A stretch of DNA of 64,000 nt from Clostridiaceae bacterium (lineage in GTDB: Bacteria; Bacillota; Clostridia; Peptostreptococcales; Natronincolaceae). The stretch is taken from contig JAHDLO010000010.1 of the NCBI GenBank assembly GCA_018432235.1, forward strand, positions 434,001 through 498,000, in the 5' to 3' direction. The translations under genes were made by a program, and so were the position numbers. The stretch's first letter is position 1; every line of letters begins with the position of its first letter. The notes beneath the pieces were generated by a model. The model was not told where the DNA came from and ran no database searches. It was given only the letters and a program-made list of their open reading frames with translations. This document shows positions 39,402-48,534 of the stretch, in pieces.

Positions 39402-40454
39402 CTATACATGCATTACTTGGTATCCAGAGGCCTTTATAAGCCGATTCATAATAGCTCGTCCAACCTCTGCCTCCTCTACACCCTCAGCAAATATAACATC
39501 CACATCGGTGTTATCAAATTCTCTCAGAATTTTAAACAGATTTGCAGCCATCATGCTGAGATTATTCGCCATGCCCATAGACTTCACCACCGCATCCCGA
39601 TATAGGCTGCAGGTTTCATCTCTGCATATTATACCCACTTTTTTCCCTTCCTTTATGTATTCCTGCTGCATTTGATTTATTTTCATAGCTACTGATGATC
39701 TTTCCCCTATGACGACTAAAACCTCCGCCCTTGGGGAATAGTGGGTATATTTCATGCCCGGGGACTTAGGTGTAACACCTTCCATGCTCCTCTTATCGAG
39801 GGCTGGGTCCTCCAGCACCTTAGTTGCCAGCGCCCTTTCAAGCATTTCCTTCGTAATGCCGCCGGGCCTCAATATCATCGGGGTCTCTCCCGTCAGATCC
39901 AATACCGTAGACTCCAAACCCACCTCGCAATCTCCCCCGGCGATAATGGCATCTACCCTTCCCATTAAATCCGCCACCACATGGGCAGCAATGGTAGGGC
40001 TTGGTTTACCGGAAATATTGGCGCTTGGGGCAGCAATTGGCACCCCAGCCGCTTCAATTACAGCTCTTGCGATAGGATGACTGGGTATTCGGATGCCAAC
40101 CGTTTGAAGCCCAGCCGTTACCTCCTGGGGGATTAACGCACTTTTTTTAAAGAGTATGGTCAAGGGTCCCGGCCAAAAGGTCGCCATAGCCCTATGGGCC
40201 ACTTCCGGTATTTCCGCCACCAGAGGGAGGATATCCTCCGCCTTTGTAACATGCACAATCAGAGGATTATCTGAGGGTCTTCCCTTTGCGGTAAATATCC
40301 CCTTAATAGCTTCCGAATCCAGGGCATTTGCCCCAAGGCCGTATACAGTTTCCGTTGGAAAGGCTACAGTTCCTCCATTCCTCAGTATTGTCCCACAGTA
40401 TTTTATATCACTTGCATCTATATTATCGCAATCCATTTCAAATATTTTAGTCAT
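39402..40454 (-). CDS. ywlC: Threonylcarbamoyl-AMP synthase (YwlC/Sua5)
   Basis: A 350-residue long-form Sua5: a YrdC domain (GGTVAFPTETVYGLGANA, KGRPSDNPLIVHV, SANISGKPSPT) and a C-terminal Sua5 domain after the SPGMKYTHYSP linker. It makes threonylcarbamoyl-AMP for the t6A modification of tRNA. The start overlaps the stop of the upstream penicillin-binding protein gene (TAATG), so the two are coupled. Confidence 0.96.
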   Translation of the reverse strand: MTKIFEMDCDNIDASDIKYCGTILRNGGTVAFPTETVYGLGANALDSEAIKGIFTAKGRPSDNPLIVHVTKAEDILPLVAEIPEVAHRAMATFWPGPLTILFKKSALIPQEVTAGLQTVGIRIPSHPIARAVIEAAGVPIAAPSANISGKPSPTIAAHVVADLMGRVDAIIAGGDCEVGLESTVLDLTGETPMILRPGGITKEMLERALATKVLEDPALDKRSMEGVTPKSPGMKYTHYSPRAEVLVVIGERSSVAMKINQMQQEYIKEGKKVGIICRDETCSLYRDAVVKSMGMANNLSMMAANLFKILREFDNTDVDVIFAEGVEEAEVGRAIMNRLIKASGYQVMHV

Positions 40455-41857
40455 TAATCCAAGACACCCCTTTTTAATGCCTGCGTCATCAGCTCCCTTG
40501 CCACAGGGGCAGCTGCTACTCCGCCGCTTCTTCCTTCTGTTTCTAAAATGACAGCTACTGCAATCTTAGGTGCATCTGCCGGAGCAAAGCCAATAAACCA
40601 TGCGTGGCTTTCCCCTGTAGCATTCTCTGCCGTACCCGTCTTACCAGCAACCCTCACCCCAGATATTCGTGCATTCTTACCGGTTCCCTCTGTCACCACT
40701 GCCTCCATCATGGCCTTCACCTCATTTGCAATATCCGGCGAAATGATTCTGTTACCTTCAGCAGCAAGGGACTTTAGCTGTTTTCCCTCAGGGCTTTGTA
40801 CCTCCTTCAGGATTCTGGGACTCATCATAATGCCGTCATTGGCGAAGATGCCTGCCACCACAGCCATTTGTATCGGTGTAACCAGCAGCTTTCCCTGTCC
40901 TATGGCAACCGCCGCCAGCTCAGTAGGCTCTATATTTCTGTTGTAGGGTATCCTGCTGGTTTGAATGGGAATATCTCCCGGCAATGATTTGCCAAAATAA
41001 AAGTCCTTTGCCATGCTCAATACCGCTTCTCCTCCCAGCTCCAGAGCCATTCTAGCAAAATTAGTGTTGCAGGAAACCGCTAAAGAGCTCCGCAAATCCA
41101 GATAGCCATGTGCCTTCAGGTCCGATAGGGTGTAGCCGTCCACCACAAGGCTGCCGGTACAGTTGTAGTTTGTATCTATACCACCATTTGCCAGCACTGC
41201 TGCAGACATTATCACCTTAAAGGTAGAGCCTGGTGGATACATGCCTGCAAGCCCTCGGTTTAAGAGGGGACTTTCTTCATTTACCACAAGCTTATCCCAA
41301 TCTGCACTCAATTTGTTAGGATTAAAGTCCGGCTTGCTGACCATTGCAAGTATTTCACCGCTGCGGGGATCAATGGCAACTATAGCACCCTTTTTACCCC
41401 TCAAAAGCCTTTCGGCCGTCTGCTGCAGCTGATGGTGTAGGGTTAAATAAACGTGATTGCCCCTTATCGGCCCCCCGGTTATCCTCTCCATCAGCCTTGC
41501 CACAGTGCTGTCATTTCCAATCGCCATCAAATCACTATTAAAATAGGACTCTGCCCCAGTTCTACCATATTGTCTATGGCTGTAGCCCACAATGTGGCTA
41601 TACATGCTGTTAAAGGGGTAGCTCCGGGTCATACTGTCCTCCGTTACCAGGGTTTCCGCCAGCACTACGCCATTACGGTCGTAGATAGTTCCCCGAACAG
41701 TATTTTCCTCCCGTTGCCAAAGCCTTCTGTTATAGTTATTCTGACTAACACCTGCTGCCATAAATATCTGAAAATAGGTAAGATACCCAATTATGCTGAG
41801 AAATAGTACACAGGACAAAACAATTAAATGTATCATCTTTTTATTATCGCTGTTCAA
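40454..41857 (-). CDS. Penicillin-binding transpeptidase (PbpA-like)
   Basis: A 467-residue class B-like penicillin-binding protein: one N-terminal membrane helix, a short dimerisation region with RGTIYDRNGVVLA, and a transpeptidase domain with PPGSTFK (nucleophile serine), SCNTN (SxN) and GKTGTAEN (KTG). No PASTA domains. It overlaps the RodA/FtsW gene by 14 bases, and an FHA-domain gene lies before that. The trio resembles the actinobacterial fhaA/B-rodA-pbpA cluster for peptidoglycan synthesis. The start is TTG 41857. Confidence 0.92.
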   Translation of the reverse strand: MNSDNKKMIHLIVLSCVLFLSIIGYLTYFQIFMAAGVSQNNYNRRLWQREENTVRGTIYDRNGVVLAETLVTEDSMTRSYPFNSMYSHIVGYSHRQYGRTGAESYFNSDLMAIGNDSTVARLMERITGGPIRGNHVYLTLHHQLQQTAERLLRGKKGAIVAIDPRSGEILAMVSKPDFNPNKLSADWDKLVVNEESPLLNRGLAGMYPPGSTFKVIMSAAVLANGGIDTNYNCTGSLVVDGYTLSDLKAHGYLDLRSSLAVSCNTNFARMALELGGEAVLSMAKDFYFGKSLPGDIPIQTSRIPYNRNIEPTELAAVAIGQGKLLVTPIQMAVVAGIFANDGIMMSPRILKEVQSPEGKQLKSLAAEGNRIISPDIANEVKAMMEAVVTEGTGKNARISGVRVAGKTGTAENATGESHAWFIGFAPADAPKIAVAVILETEGRSGGVAAAPVARELMTQALKRGVLD

Positions 41858-43082
41858 GTTCTACAAACTCCTCTCCCTCGAGGGATTTTTTAGACAGGGC
41901 TTGAAGTATGCCAAAGGCCACAAAAGCTGATATCAAGGAGCTGCCGCCATAGCTTACAAAGGGCAAGGTTACTCCTGTTAACGGTATCAGCTTAATGACT
42001 CCGCCTATAATTATGAAGGTTTGGTAGCTGTAGGTCAACGTAATCCCCAACGCTACTACCTTTGTGAAGGGCTCATTGATCATTAGCGTAATTTTAAAGC
42101 CTCTGTAAATCATGATAAAATACAGCAGCACAACTGCTATGCCCCCAAAAATACCCAGCTCCTCGCATATGGCAGAAAAGATGAAATCCGTATGAACCTC
42201 CGGTATATATCCAGGGGTACCTAAGCCAAGACCGCTGCCAAAAAAGCCGCCTGCTGCTATCGCAAACAAAGACTGGGTGATTTGATATCCCCTGCCGGCA
42301 ATGTCCTTCCACGGATTAAGCCAGGTATCGAACCTTACCCTCACGTGGTTCATGGTAAAGTAGCTGAAGGTTCCTATGGTAACGGCAGCTGCAATATTAT
42401 ATAAAAACAGCTTTATGTCCGTCTGATAAATATAATAGATGCTGATGAACACACCAAAAAACAGCATAGCCATGCCCATGTCCCGCTGCAATGTCAATAA
42501 TATGATATGGAGATACACAATACCTAAAAACACATAGGTATTCTTCAGCTTCTCAGGATACTTGAAATATGCCGCCAGCATAAATATAAAAAACAGCTTT
42601 ATGGCCTCCGCAGGCTGAAAATTAAAGCTCCCGATCCTAATCCAGTTGGTTGCCCCCTTTACGGTGGTACCAAAGGCAAAGGTCACAACAAACAGCAAAA
42701 TAGAGCCTGCGATATACACATATATCCCCTTATCCCAAAGCTTAATCCATCGGAATAGGAAGTAGGCCATAAAATATAAAACAGCTGCAATACCAAACCA
42801 CGTAATCTGTCTAAAGCCATATACAGGATTTAAGCGATACAGCATGGCAACCCCCAAGCTAGTGAGGATTGAAATGATAAGAAATATGTACTGATCCCCC
42901 ATATCAAGCTTTATAATCAGATAATAGCATACGACCATCAGCAGAGTTAATAAAACGCCTGCTACAAGAATCGATCGATCATAGGGACCAACCATAAGAA
43001 AAAGCAAACCAAAAAACATCAGATTAATAAAGATTAATATGGTAATAGGCCTGCCTAGTACCAGTTTTCTAAAGAGAAACAT
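41844..43082 (-). CDS. FtsW/RodA/SpoVE family peptidoglycan polymerase
   Basis: A 412-residue SEDS protein with about ten to twelve membrane helices. It polymerises lipid II and normally pairs with a class B PBP, here the overlapping downstream gene. Conserved pieces include NPVYGFRQITWFG, GATNWIRIGSFNFQPAE, QRDMGMAMLFF, and LPFVSYGGSSLISAF. Whether it acts in elongation, division or sporulation is not decidable by eye. The start overlaps the FHA gene stop (TAATG). Confidence 0.93.
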   Translation of the reverse strand: MFLFRKLVLGRPITILIFINLMFFGLLFLMVGPYDRSILVAGVLLTLLMVVCYYLIIKLDMGDQYIFLIISILTSLGVAMLYRLNPVYGFRQITWFGIAAVLYFMAYFLFRWIKLWDKGIYVYIAGSILLFVVTFAFGTTVKGATNWIRIGSFNFQPAEAIKLFFIFMLAAYFKYPEKLKNTYVFLGIVYLHIILLTLQRDMGMAMLFFGVFISIYYIYQTDIKLFLYNIAAAVTIGTFSYFTMNHVRVRFDTWLNPWKDIAGRGYQITQSLFAIAAGGFFGSGLGLGTPGYIPEVHTDFIFSAICEELGIFGGIAVVLLYFIMIYRGFKITLMINEPFTKVVALGITLTYSYQTFIIIGGVIKLIPLTGVTLPFVSYGGSSLISAFVAFGILQALSKKSLEGEEFVELEQR

Positions 43083-43522
43083 TAGTCCACCTCTTTTACA
43101 AAAAGAAACTCTACCTGCCCGATGCCTATTCTGTCACCATTCTTCACCTCAGCAACATCCTGTAGCTTTACACTATTCAGGTAGGTGCCGTTGACACTGC
43201 CTAAATCCTCAAGAAAATAAGCACCCTCATCCACCGTTAGCTTGCTGTGCTGGGTAGAGATATACTTGTCCAATATCTGTATGTCGTTTTCCTTACCCCT
43301 GCCTATCGTCGTTTCATTTTCCCTTAAATCATAAAACTCCTGCACAACAAAGCCCAGGCGGTCCTTTCGATTGATCAGCTTCAAATAGGGGTAATCCTGA
43401 TTTCTTCCACGCATATTAATCTGTTGAATGTCCAAATATATCAGTCGAATAATACTGTATATAAAATAATAAATCATTGCGATAAATATGTATCGGACTA
43501 TCCATGATAGTATAGTAACCAT
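43082..43522 (-). CDS. FHA-domain membrane protein
   Basis: A 146-residue protein with an N-terminal membrane helix (about residues 7-30) and a C-terminal FHA domain: TTIGRGKENDIQILDKYISTQHSKL, then FLEDLGSVNGTYLN. FHA domains bind phosphothreonine, so it may link a Ser/Thr kinase to the wall machinery encoded just downstream. No kinase gene is in the window. Confidence 0.9.
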   Translation of the reverse strand: MVTILSWIVRYIFIAMIYYFIYSIIRLIYLDIQQINMRGRNQDYPYLKLINRKDRLGFVVQEFYDLRENETTIGRGKENDIQILDKYISTQHSKLTVDEGAYFLEDLGSVNGTYLNSVKLQDVAEVKNGDRIGIGQVEFLFVKEVD

Positions 43523-43591
43523 GATAAATCACCTTAACCTTTGACAATATATCTATTATTTTATACCAAAATTCAGTAATTTAACAGCTTT

Positions 43592-44317
43592 CTAAAAGGT
43601 TTTTGATATTAATACCCCCAGCATAAAGCCAAACATGGCGAAAATCGTTGAAATTTTCCCATCGTCTAACTCTTTGCTCTTTGGAATCAATTCTCCGATA
43701 GTGATATAAAGCATAGTGCCGCCTGCAAAGGCAAGACACAGACCAATAAGATTATATGAGATTTTTCCAATAATAGCACCAAGATATGCCCCTAGTCCCA
43801 TCGGCGCACCCGCCAGAAGTGTTAACAGAAAGGCCTTCCATTTGGAGTATCCCCCTACCCTCATGGGGGTAACCATTGCTATGCCCTCAGGCATGTTGTG
43901 GAGAGCTATGACAATTGCCAGACCAAAGCCCATACTGGCTTCTGCTGAAATCCCGGAGCCTATGGCAAGACCCTCTGGAAAATTGTGAAGGGCGATGCCA
44001 ACGCCCAATAGAATACCGGTCTTTATATAATTCTTCCCGGACCTTCCTCTGACATACCTTAGATTTGATATAAAAACATCCAGAAATGAAGCCATTATGG
44101 CTCCCACACCCAGACCAATGGTTACGCCTTCAACCCCACTGATCATGTAGGCCTGCGGCAGCAGCTCAAAGGAGACAACCGCCAGCATGAGGCCGCTGGA
44201 TAGACCGATAATACCACTTAAAAATTTTTTAGAGGGCTTGTTTAATACAAAAGAAATCAGGCCCCCCATACCGGTTCCAATAACACCAACAGATAGGCCT
44301 ATCAAAGTAGTCCTCAT
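43592..44317 (-). CDS. ZIP family metal transporter
   Basis: A ZIP-type transporter of about 241 residues with eight hydrophobic segments. The metal sites are visible as GIALHNFPEGLAIGSG and ALHNMPEGIAMVTPM. Substrate could be zinc or another divalent metal. Two starts are possible: ATG 44317 after GGAG or TTG 44329 after AGGGGG. It is the gene after prfA, with a large palindrome on the prfA side. Confidence 0.92.
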   Translation of the reverse strand: MRTTLIGLSVGVIGTGMGGLISFVLNKPSKKFLSGIIGLSSGLMLAVVSFELLPQAYMISGVEGVTIGLGVGAIMASFLDVFISNLRYVRGRSGKNYIKTGILLGVGIALHNFPEGLAIGSGISAEASMGFGLAIVIALHNMPEGIAMVTPMRVGGYSKWKAFLLTLLAGAPMGLGAYLGAIIGKISYNLIGLCLAFAGGTMLYITIGELIPKSKELDDGKISTIFAMFGFMLGVLISKTF

Positions 44318-44400
44318 TAAATTCTCCAAAGTAATTCCCCCTAATATTACTAATTATTGCTGACATTAGTATGTATATTCCTTGTGAAGGGGAATTATGA

Positions 44401-44464
44401 TGTGACAAGGGGACGGTTCTCCTGAGACCTTATGAGGTGTCAGGAGAACCGTCCCCTTGTCACA
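44401..44464. repeat. GGGGACGG palindrome, copy 1
   Basis: Two 29-base arms (44401-44429, 44436-44464) are inverted copies with one mismatch and a TTATGA loop. The core is GACAAGGGGACGGTTCTCCT. It lies 10 bases after the prfA stop, without a T run, so it is not a standard intrinsic terminator. Related copies are at 52261-52359 and 53031-53097. Confidence 0.8.
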
Positions 44465-44474
44465 TTGCTCTGCT

Positions 44475-45551
44475 CTACTGCTGTTGTACTTCCTTTAGCT
44501 TTTCGGCCTGGTCGGTCGTTATCAATGCATCCAGCATGTCATCAATCTCGCCGTCCAAAAAGGCATCCAGCTTATATATTGTTACATTTATACGATGATC
44601 CGTAATCCTGCCCTGTGGGTAATTATAGGTTCTGATTCTTTCGCTTCTGTCACCGGTTCCCACCTGACTTTTTCTATTCTCAGCTATTTCACTTTGCTGC
44701 TCGCTAATCATTTTATCCAGCAAACGGGCTTTAAGGACCTTTATAGCCTTTTCCTTGTTTTTATGCTGAGACTTTTCGTCCTGGCAGGAAACCACCATTC
44801 CCGTTGGTAAATGTGTGACCCTAACGGCAGAATCGGTGGTGTTAACACTCTGTCCACCGGAACCGGAGGAACGGAACACATCAATTCTCAGCTCATTTGG
44901 ATTTATTTCAAATTCGACGTCCTCAACCTCAGGCAATACCGCTACTGTTGCTGTGGAGGTATGAATTCTTCCACCAGACTCAGTAGTTGGAATTCTCTGC
45001 ACCCTGTGGACGCCGCTTTCAAACTTCAATTTGGAGTAGGCGCCTTTACCTCTTAGCATAAAGATAACTTCCTTATAGCCGCCTACGCCGGTTTCGTTGA
45101 CACTCATCAGCTCAACCTTCCAATTCCTTCTCTCGGCATATCTTGTATACATCCTGAAGAGAACCGCAGCAAATAGGCCTGCTTCATCGCCGCCTGCCCC
45201 TGCACGAATTTCCACGATAACGTTTTTCTCATCATTGGGGTCCTTTGGCAGCAGCATTATTTTGATTTCCTCTTGGAGCTTTGCGATATTCTCCTCCAGC
45301 TCGGAAATTTCCATCTTCGCCATTTCCCTTAGCTCTTCGTCAGCACTCTTATCATATAGAATTTCCTTTGCCTCAGCCAGCGCATTTTGTGCTTGCTTAT
45401 ATTCCTTGTACTTAGACACGATTTCCTCTAAATCCGAATGCTCCTTGACATACTTCTTCCATTCACCCTGATTGTTAATAACATCCGGATCACTAATTTT
45501 CTTACTTAGGTCAATATATTTTTCCTCAAGAAAGGCTAGTTTATCTAGCAT
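44475..45551 (-). CDS. prfA: Peptide chain release factor 1
   Basis: A 358-residue RF1, terminating translation at UAA and UAG. The GGQ-containing loop ([13 protein letters not shown]) is intact and PrmC, which methylates its glutamine, is encoded next door. The N-terminal coiled coil ([20 protein letters not shown]) and [13 protein letters not shown] are typical. GAGGTG precedes the ATG. The PxT codon-recognition motif is read as [18 protein letters not shown]. Confidence 0.98.
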   Translation of the reverse strand: MLDKLAFLEEKYIDLSKKISDPDVINNQGEWKKYVKEHSDLEEIVSKYKEYKQAQNALAEAKEILYDKSADEELREMAKMEISELEENIAKLQEEIKIMLLPKDPNDEKNVIVEIRAGAGGDEAGLFAAVLFRMYTRYAERRNWKVELMSVNETGVGGYKEVIFMLRGKGAYSKLKFESGVHRVQRIPTTESGGRIHTSTATVAVLPEVEDVEFEINPNELRIDVFRSSGSGGQSVNTTDSAVRVTHLPTGMVVSCQDEKSQHKNKEKAIKVLKARLLDKMISEQQSEIAENRKSQVGTGDRSERIRTYNYPQGRITDHRINVTIYKLDAFLDGEIDDMLDALITTDQAEKLKEVQQQ

Positions 45552-45643
45552 TTAAAATTCACCTCAACACGTTTATTTTACCCATTCAAGTATTATATCA
45601 CAACAGGATATCCATTGTCACTGCTTTAATTATGGCTTAGTGC

Positions 45644-46516
45644 TCATATTGGCTTATTTTTCCCAACAACCACCCTATCTAAACCAGCCAGGTCCTTAAT
45701 TATTCTAACCTCCTGAAAATCCTGCTTTAGAAGGAGCGCCTTAACGGCCTCACCCTGATCATAACCTATTTCCAACATCAGCCAACCGCAGGGCTTTAGA
45801 TAGCTATGGGCTTCAGCCACAATCTGCCTGTAATAATCCAGCCCGTCCTCCCCTCCAGAAAGGGCTAAATGCGGTTCAAAATCCTTAACCTGAGCTGCCA
45901 GCCCCTCCACCACCAGCTGTGGTATATACGGCGGATTTGATAGTATGAAATCAAATGCCTTAGTTAAGCCATCAGAGGAAATGCCCTCATATAAATTACC
46001 CAATCGAAAATGCAGCCTTTCCTTTACACCAAGGGCTTCTGCATTTTTTTCTGCCACCGCCAGGGCATCAGGAGAAATGTCTATGGCATATACTGTCGAT
46101 GCCTCAATCAGCCTGGCAAGACTAACGGCTATAGCACCACTGCCGGTTCCTATATCTAAGAGACTTATCTCTCTGCCCTTATAATCCTGTAAATATCTTG
46201 CTAAAGCCTCTTCGACAAGAATCTCAGTGTCCCCTCTGGGAATTAGTACCCTCTCATCCACATAAAAATCCATGCCCATAAATTCTTGACGTCTTGTTAT
46301 ATATTGAATCGGCATATGGGACTTCCTCAATGCGATCATATCCCAGTATTTGCGACATATTTCCTGGGAAATCTCTCTTTCTGGATAGATATATAGTTGA
46401 ATTCTGTCAAAATCCAGTAAATTGCATAGAATAACCTCAGCATCCAACTGAGGTGTATCCGAAATATCATTAAGCGCAGCTTTCGCCCTTTTAATCAACT
46501 CGCCAACTGTTACCAA
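45644..46516 (-). CDS. prmC: Release factor glutamine methyltransferase
   Basis: A 290-residue SAM-dependent enzyme that methylates the GGQ glutamine of RF1/RF2. The SAM motif LLDIGTGSGAIAVSLA and catalytic ILSNPPYIP are present, preceded by the helical N-domain. The start is TTG 46516, overlapping the DUF1385 stop, with AGGAGG 7 bases upstream. It is adjacent to prfA as expected. Confidence 0.97.
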   Translation of the reverse strand: MVTVGELIKRAKAALNDISDTPQLDAEVILCNLLDFDRIQLYIYPEREISQEICRKYWDMIALRKSHMPIQYITRRQEFMGMDFYVDERVLIPRGDTEILVEEALARYLQDYKGREISLLDIGTGSGAIAVSLARLIEASTVYAIDISPDALAVAEKNAEALGVKERLHFRLGNLYEGISSDGLTKAFDFILSNPPYIPQLVVEGLAAQVKDFEPHLALSGGEDGLDYYRQIVAEAHSYLKPCGWLMLEIGYDQGEAVKALLLKQDFQEVRIIKDLAGLDRVVVGKNKPI

Positions 46517-47463
46517 TCTGCATCCTCCTTGTTTTCCACTAGAACACCCTTAAGGGCAGCTATAGCAACCTCGATTTGGCTGTCGTCAGGCTCCACAGTG
46601 GTCAACCGCTGCATCATCATGCCAGGATAGCTTACCAGAGCCATTATAGGTGAGGTGCTCTTTCCTGCAAAACGTATAATTTCATAGGAAATACCTGCAA
46701 CAATCGGCAGCAGCGCTAATCGTGAAACAACTCTCACCAGTAGGTTGGGCCAGCCAATCAAGGAAAATAAAATCATACTTACCATCATAACTATAAAAAG
46801 AAAGCTAGTCCCGCAGCGGGGATGCAAGGTAGAGTATTTTCTGGTATTCTCAACTGTTAGCTCCTCACCATGCTCATAGCAATAAATTGCCTTATGCTCA
46901 GCCCCGTGGTATTGAAATACCCTTCTCATATCCTCAAGCCTGGAGATTAATGAAACATATATTATAAAAATGCTCAATCTAACAATACCCTCTATAAGGT
47001 TTAGCAGCAGTCTGCTTTCCGTAAACCGCCTTAATAGAGATACCAGAAAGGTAGGCCCTAAGATAAAAATACCTACCGACAGCATAAGGGCCAGAAATAC
47101 TGAAAAATACATCAGCACATCCGTTGCCTTATCCTTAAATATCTTCTTCATAAATTTTTCAAAGGCATCGGGCTCACTGTCCTCCTGACCAGCTTCATCT
47201 AAAAGCTCAGCCGAGTAGGTCAAGGATTTTACCCCCAATACCATAGAGTCAATCAGGGCCAGCCCCCCTCTTAAAAATGGAATTTTATTAATACCCAGCT
47301 TTTGGGTTATACCGCTAACGGCTTCTTTTTTGACGGTTATTCCTGAATCGGGAGTCCTTACGGCTATTGCAACCTCCTTAGGTCCCTTCATCATAACCCC
47401 CTCAATTAACGCCTGCCCACCTATGCTTGTAGGCCGGCTGCTCTGTTGGTTATCTCTGCTCAT
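46510..47463 (-). CDS. DUF1385 membrane protein (YqhQ-like)
   Basis: A 317-residue protein with about four membrane helices and the DUF1385 hallmarks IGGQALIEGVMMKGP near the N-terminus, FQYHGAEHKAIYCYEHGEEL and LHPRCGTSFLFIVM with the conserved His/Cys residues. The function is unknown; the conserved histidines suggest metal binding. It overlaps prmC by 7 bases, so the two are coupled. In Clostridia this gene is regularly linked to prmC-prfA. Confidence 0.9.
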   Translation of the reverse strand: MSRDNQQSSRPTSIGGQALIEGVMMKGPKEVAIAVRTPDSGITVKKEAVSGITQKLGINKIPFLRGGLALIDSMVLGVKSLTYSAELLDEAGQEDSEPDAFEKFMKKIFKDKATDVLMYFSVFLALMLSVGIFILGPTFLVSLLRRFTESRLLLNLIEGIVRLSIFIIYVSLISRLEDMRRVFQYHGAEHKAIYCYEHGEELTVENTRKYSTLHPRCGTSFLFIVMMVSMILFSLIGWPNLLVRVVSRLALLPIVAGISYEIIRFAGKSTSPIMALVSYPGMMMQRLTTVEPDDSQIEVAIAALKGVLVENKEDADW

Positions 47464-47846
47464 TCTTTTCTCCCTTTCAACCTAGTACCTTGTATCACTC
47501 CAAAACATTGGATAACTTAGCTTTGTTGTCTTCTGTCGCAATATTGCTGGATAGTCCTTCTTCCTTTGCCTTGCGCAACGATTTTTTTGCTGCTTTTGAA
47601 CGATCTTTTAACAAAACAAGGTAATAGATGCTATAGTTTATACTAACATTATTATACCATAGAATTAACTTTATTTATTTAATTTTAGGAAAGCTTAATA
47701 ATTGAGAAGCAGGAAGCTTTTAGCTTTGTCTATATCCTGTTGATTTTGATATGCCATGTTTAAGTTGGCAGTTTTATTCTATTATAAGCAGGACTACCCT
47801 TATCTGTGGTAGAATATTTAGTATATGACTAAGGAGGTAGTAAGTT
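47464..47846. other. Divergent intergenic region between DUF1385 and tupB
   Basis: A 383-base spacer. It holds a Lys-rich minus-strand reading frame (47495-47614), a TTTTAGGAAA fragment of a dispersed repeat near 47690, a minus-strand TATAAT-like box near 47650, and the tup leader with AAGGAGGT before 47847. Confidence 0.5.
47495..47614 (-). CDS. Possible small Lys-rich protein or decayed fragment
   Basis: A frame opening at TTG 47614 and stopping at 47495 encodes a 39-residue, strongly charged helix (DRSKAAKKSLRKAKEEGLSS). No ribosome binding site is visible before the TTG, so it may be a gene remnant or an untranslated repeat. The nucleotides 47533-47577 resemble 50830-50872, where the same frame is interrupted by a stop. 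The paired occurrence favours a dispersed element over a unique gene. Confidence 0.3.
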   Translation of the reverse strand: MLKDRSKAAKKSLRKAKEEGLSSNIATEDNKAKLSNVLE

Positions 47847-48533
47847 ATGGCGCTTATTAACAGAATATCGTCTGCATTTCATTTGCTGGTATCTATGGAT
47901 AAAGAAATCGTTGAAATTATCCTCCTTTCTCTATATGTATCCTTAACCGCCTGTTTAATATCGACTGTTATAGCCACTCCCCTTGGCATACTGATTGGAA
48001 TTAAGCGCTTTAGATTTAAGAGTGTGGTGGTGAGGCTAATATACACCTTGATGAGTCTTCCTCCGGTTATCGCCGGGCTTATCGTTTATATGGTTTTATC
48101 CCGAAAGGGTCCTCTTGGTCAGTTTGGCCTTCTTTTTACCCCGACTGCCATGATTATCGCTCAGATCTGTCTAATTACACCTATTATAACCGGGCTGGTC
48201 TATAATGGTACTAAGGAAAAGGGAGAGGATATCAAAAGAGTGGCAAGGGCTCTAGGGGCCAGTCCCTTCCAAACCCTTCTGCTATTAATAAGGGAGCTTA
48301 GAATCAATATCTTTACCGCCATAATTTCAGGCTACGGAAGGGCTATATCCGAGGTTGGGGCAGTAATGATCGTCGGTGGCAACATCAAGGGCCAGACAAG
48401 GGTTATGACAACTGCAATAACAATGCTAAGAAGCATGGGGGAGTATGACACCGCAATCGCCATAGGTATTGTTCTTCTTACATTGTCCTTTATAATAACC
48501 TCAATACTATATCATTATCAACAGGGTGAATAA
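47847..48533 (+). CDS. tupB: Tungstate-type ABC transporter permease (TupB-like)
   Basis: A 228-residue permease with about five helices. The ABC-interacting loop EDIKRVARALGASPFQTLLLL and RAISEVGAVMIVGGNIKGQTRVMTTAI match the tungstate permease family TupB/WtpB. AAGGAGGT lies before the ATG. The ATPase gene follows one base after its stop. The usual tupA gene for the periplasmic binding protein is absent upstream and downstream, so the oxyanion specificity is inferred. Confidence 0.85.
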   Translation: MALINRISSAFHLLVSMDKEIVEIILLSLYVSLTACLISTVIATPLGILIGIKRFRFKSVVVRLIYTLMSLPPVIAGLIVYMVLSRKGPLGQFGLLFTPTAMIIAQICLITPIITGLVYNGTKEKGEDIKRVARALGASPFQTLLLLIRELRINIFTAIISGYGRAISEVGAVMIVGGNIKGQTRVMTTAITMLRSMGEYDTAIAIGIVLLTLSFIITSILYHYQQGE

Positions 48534-48534
48534 T

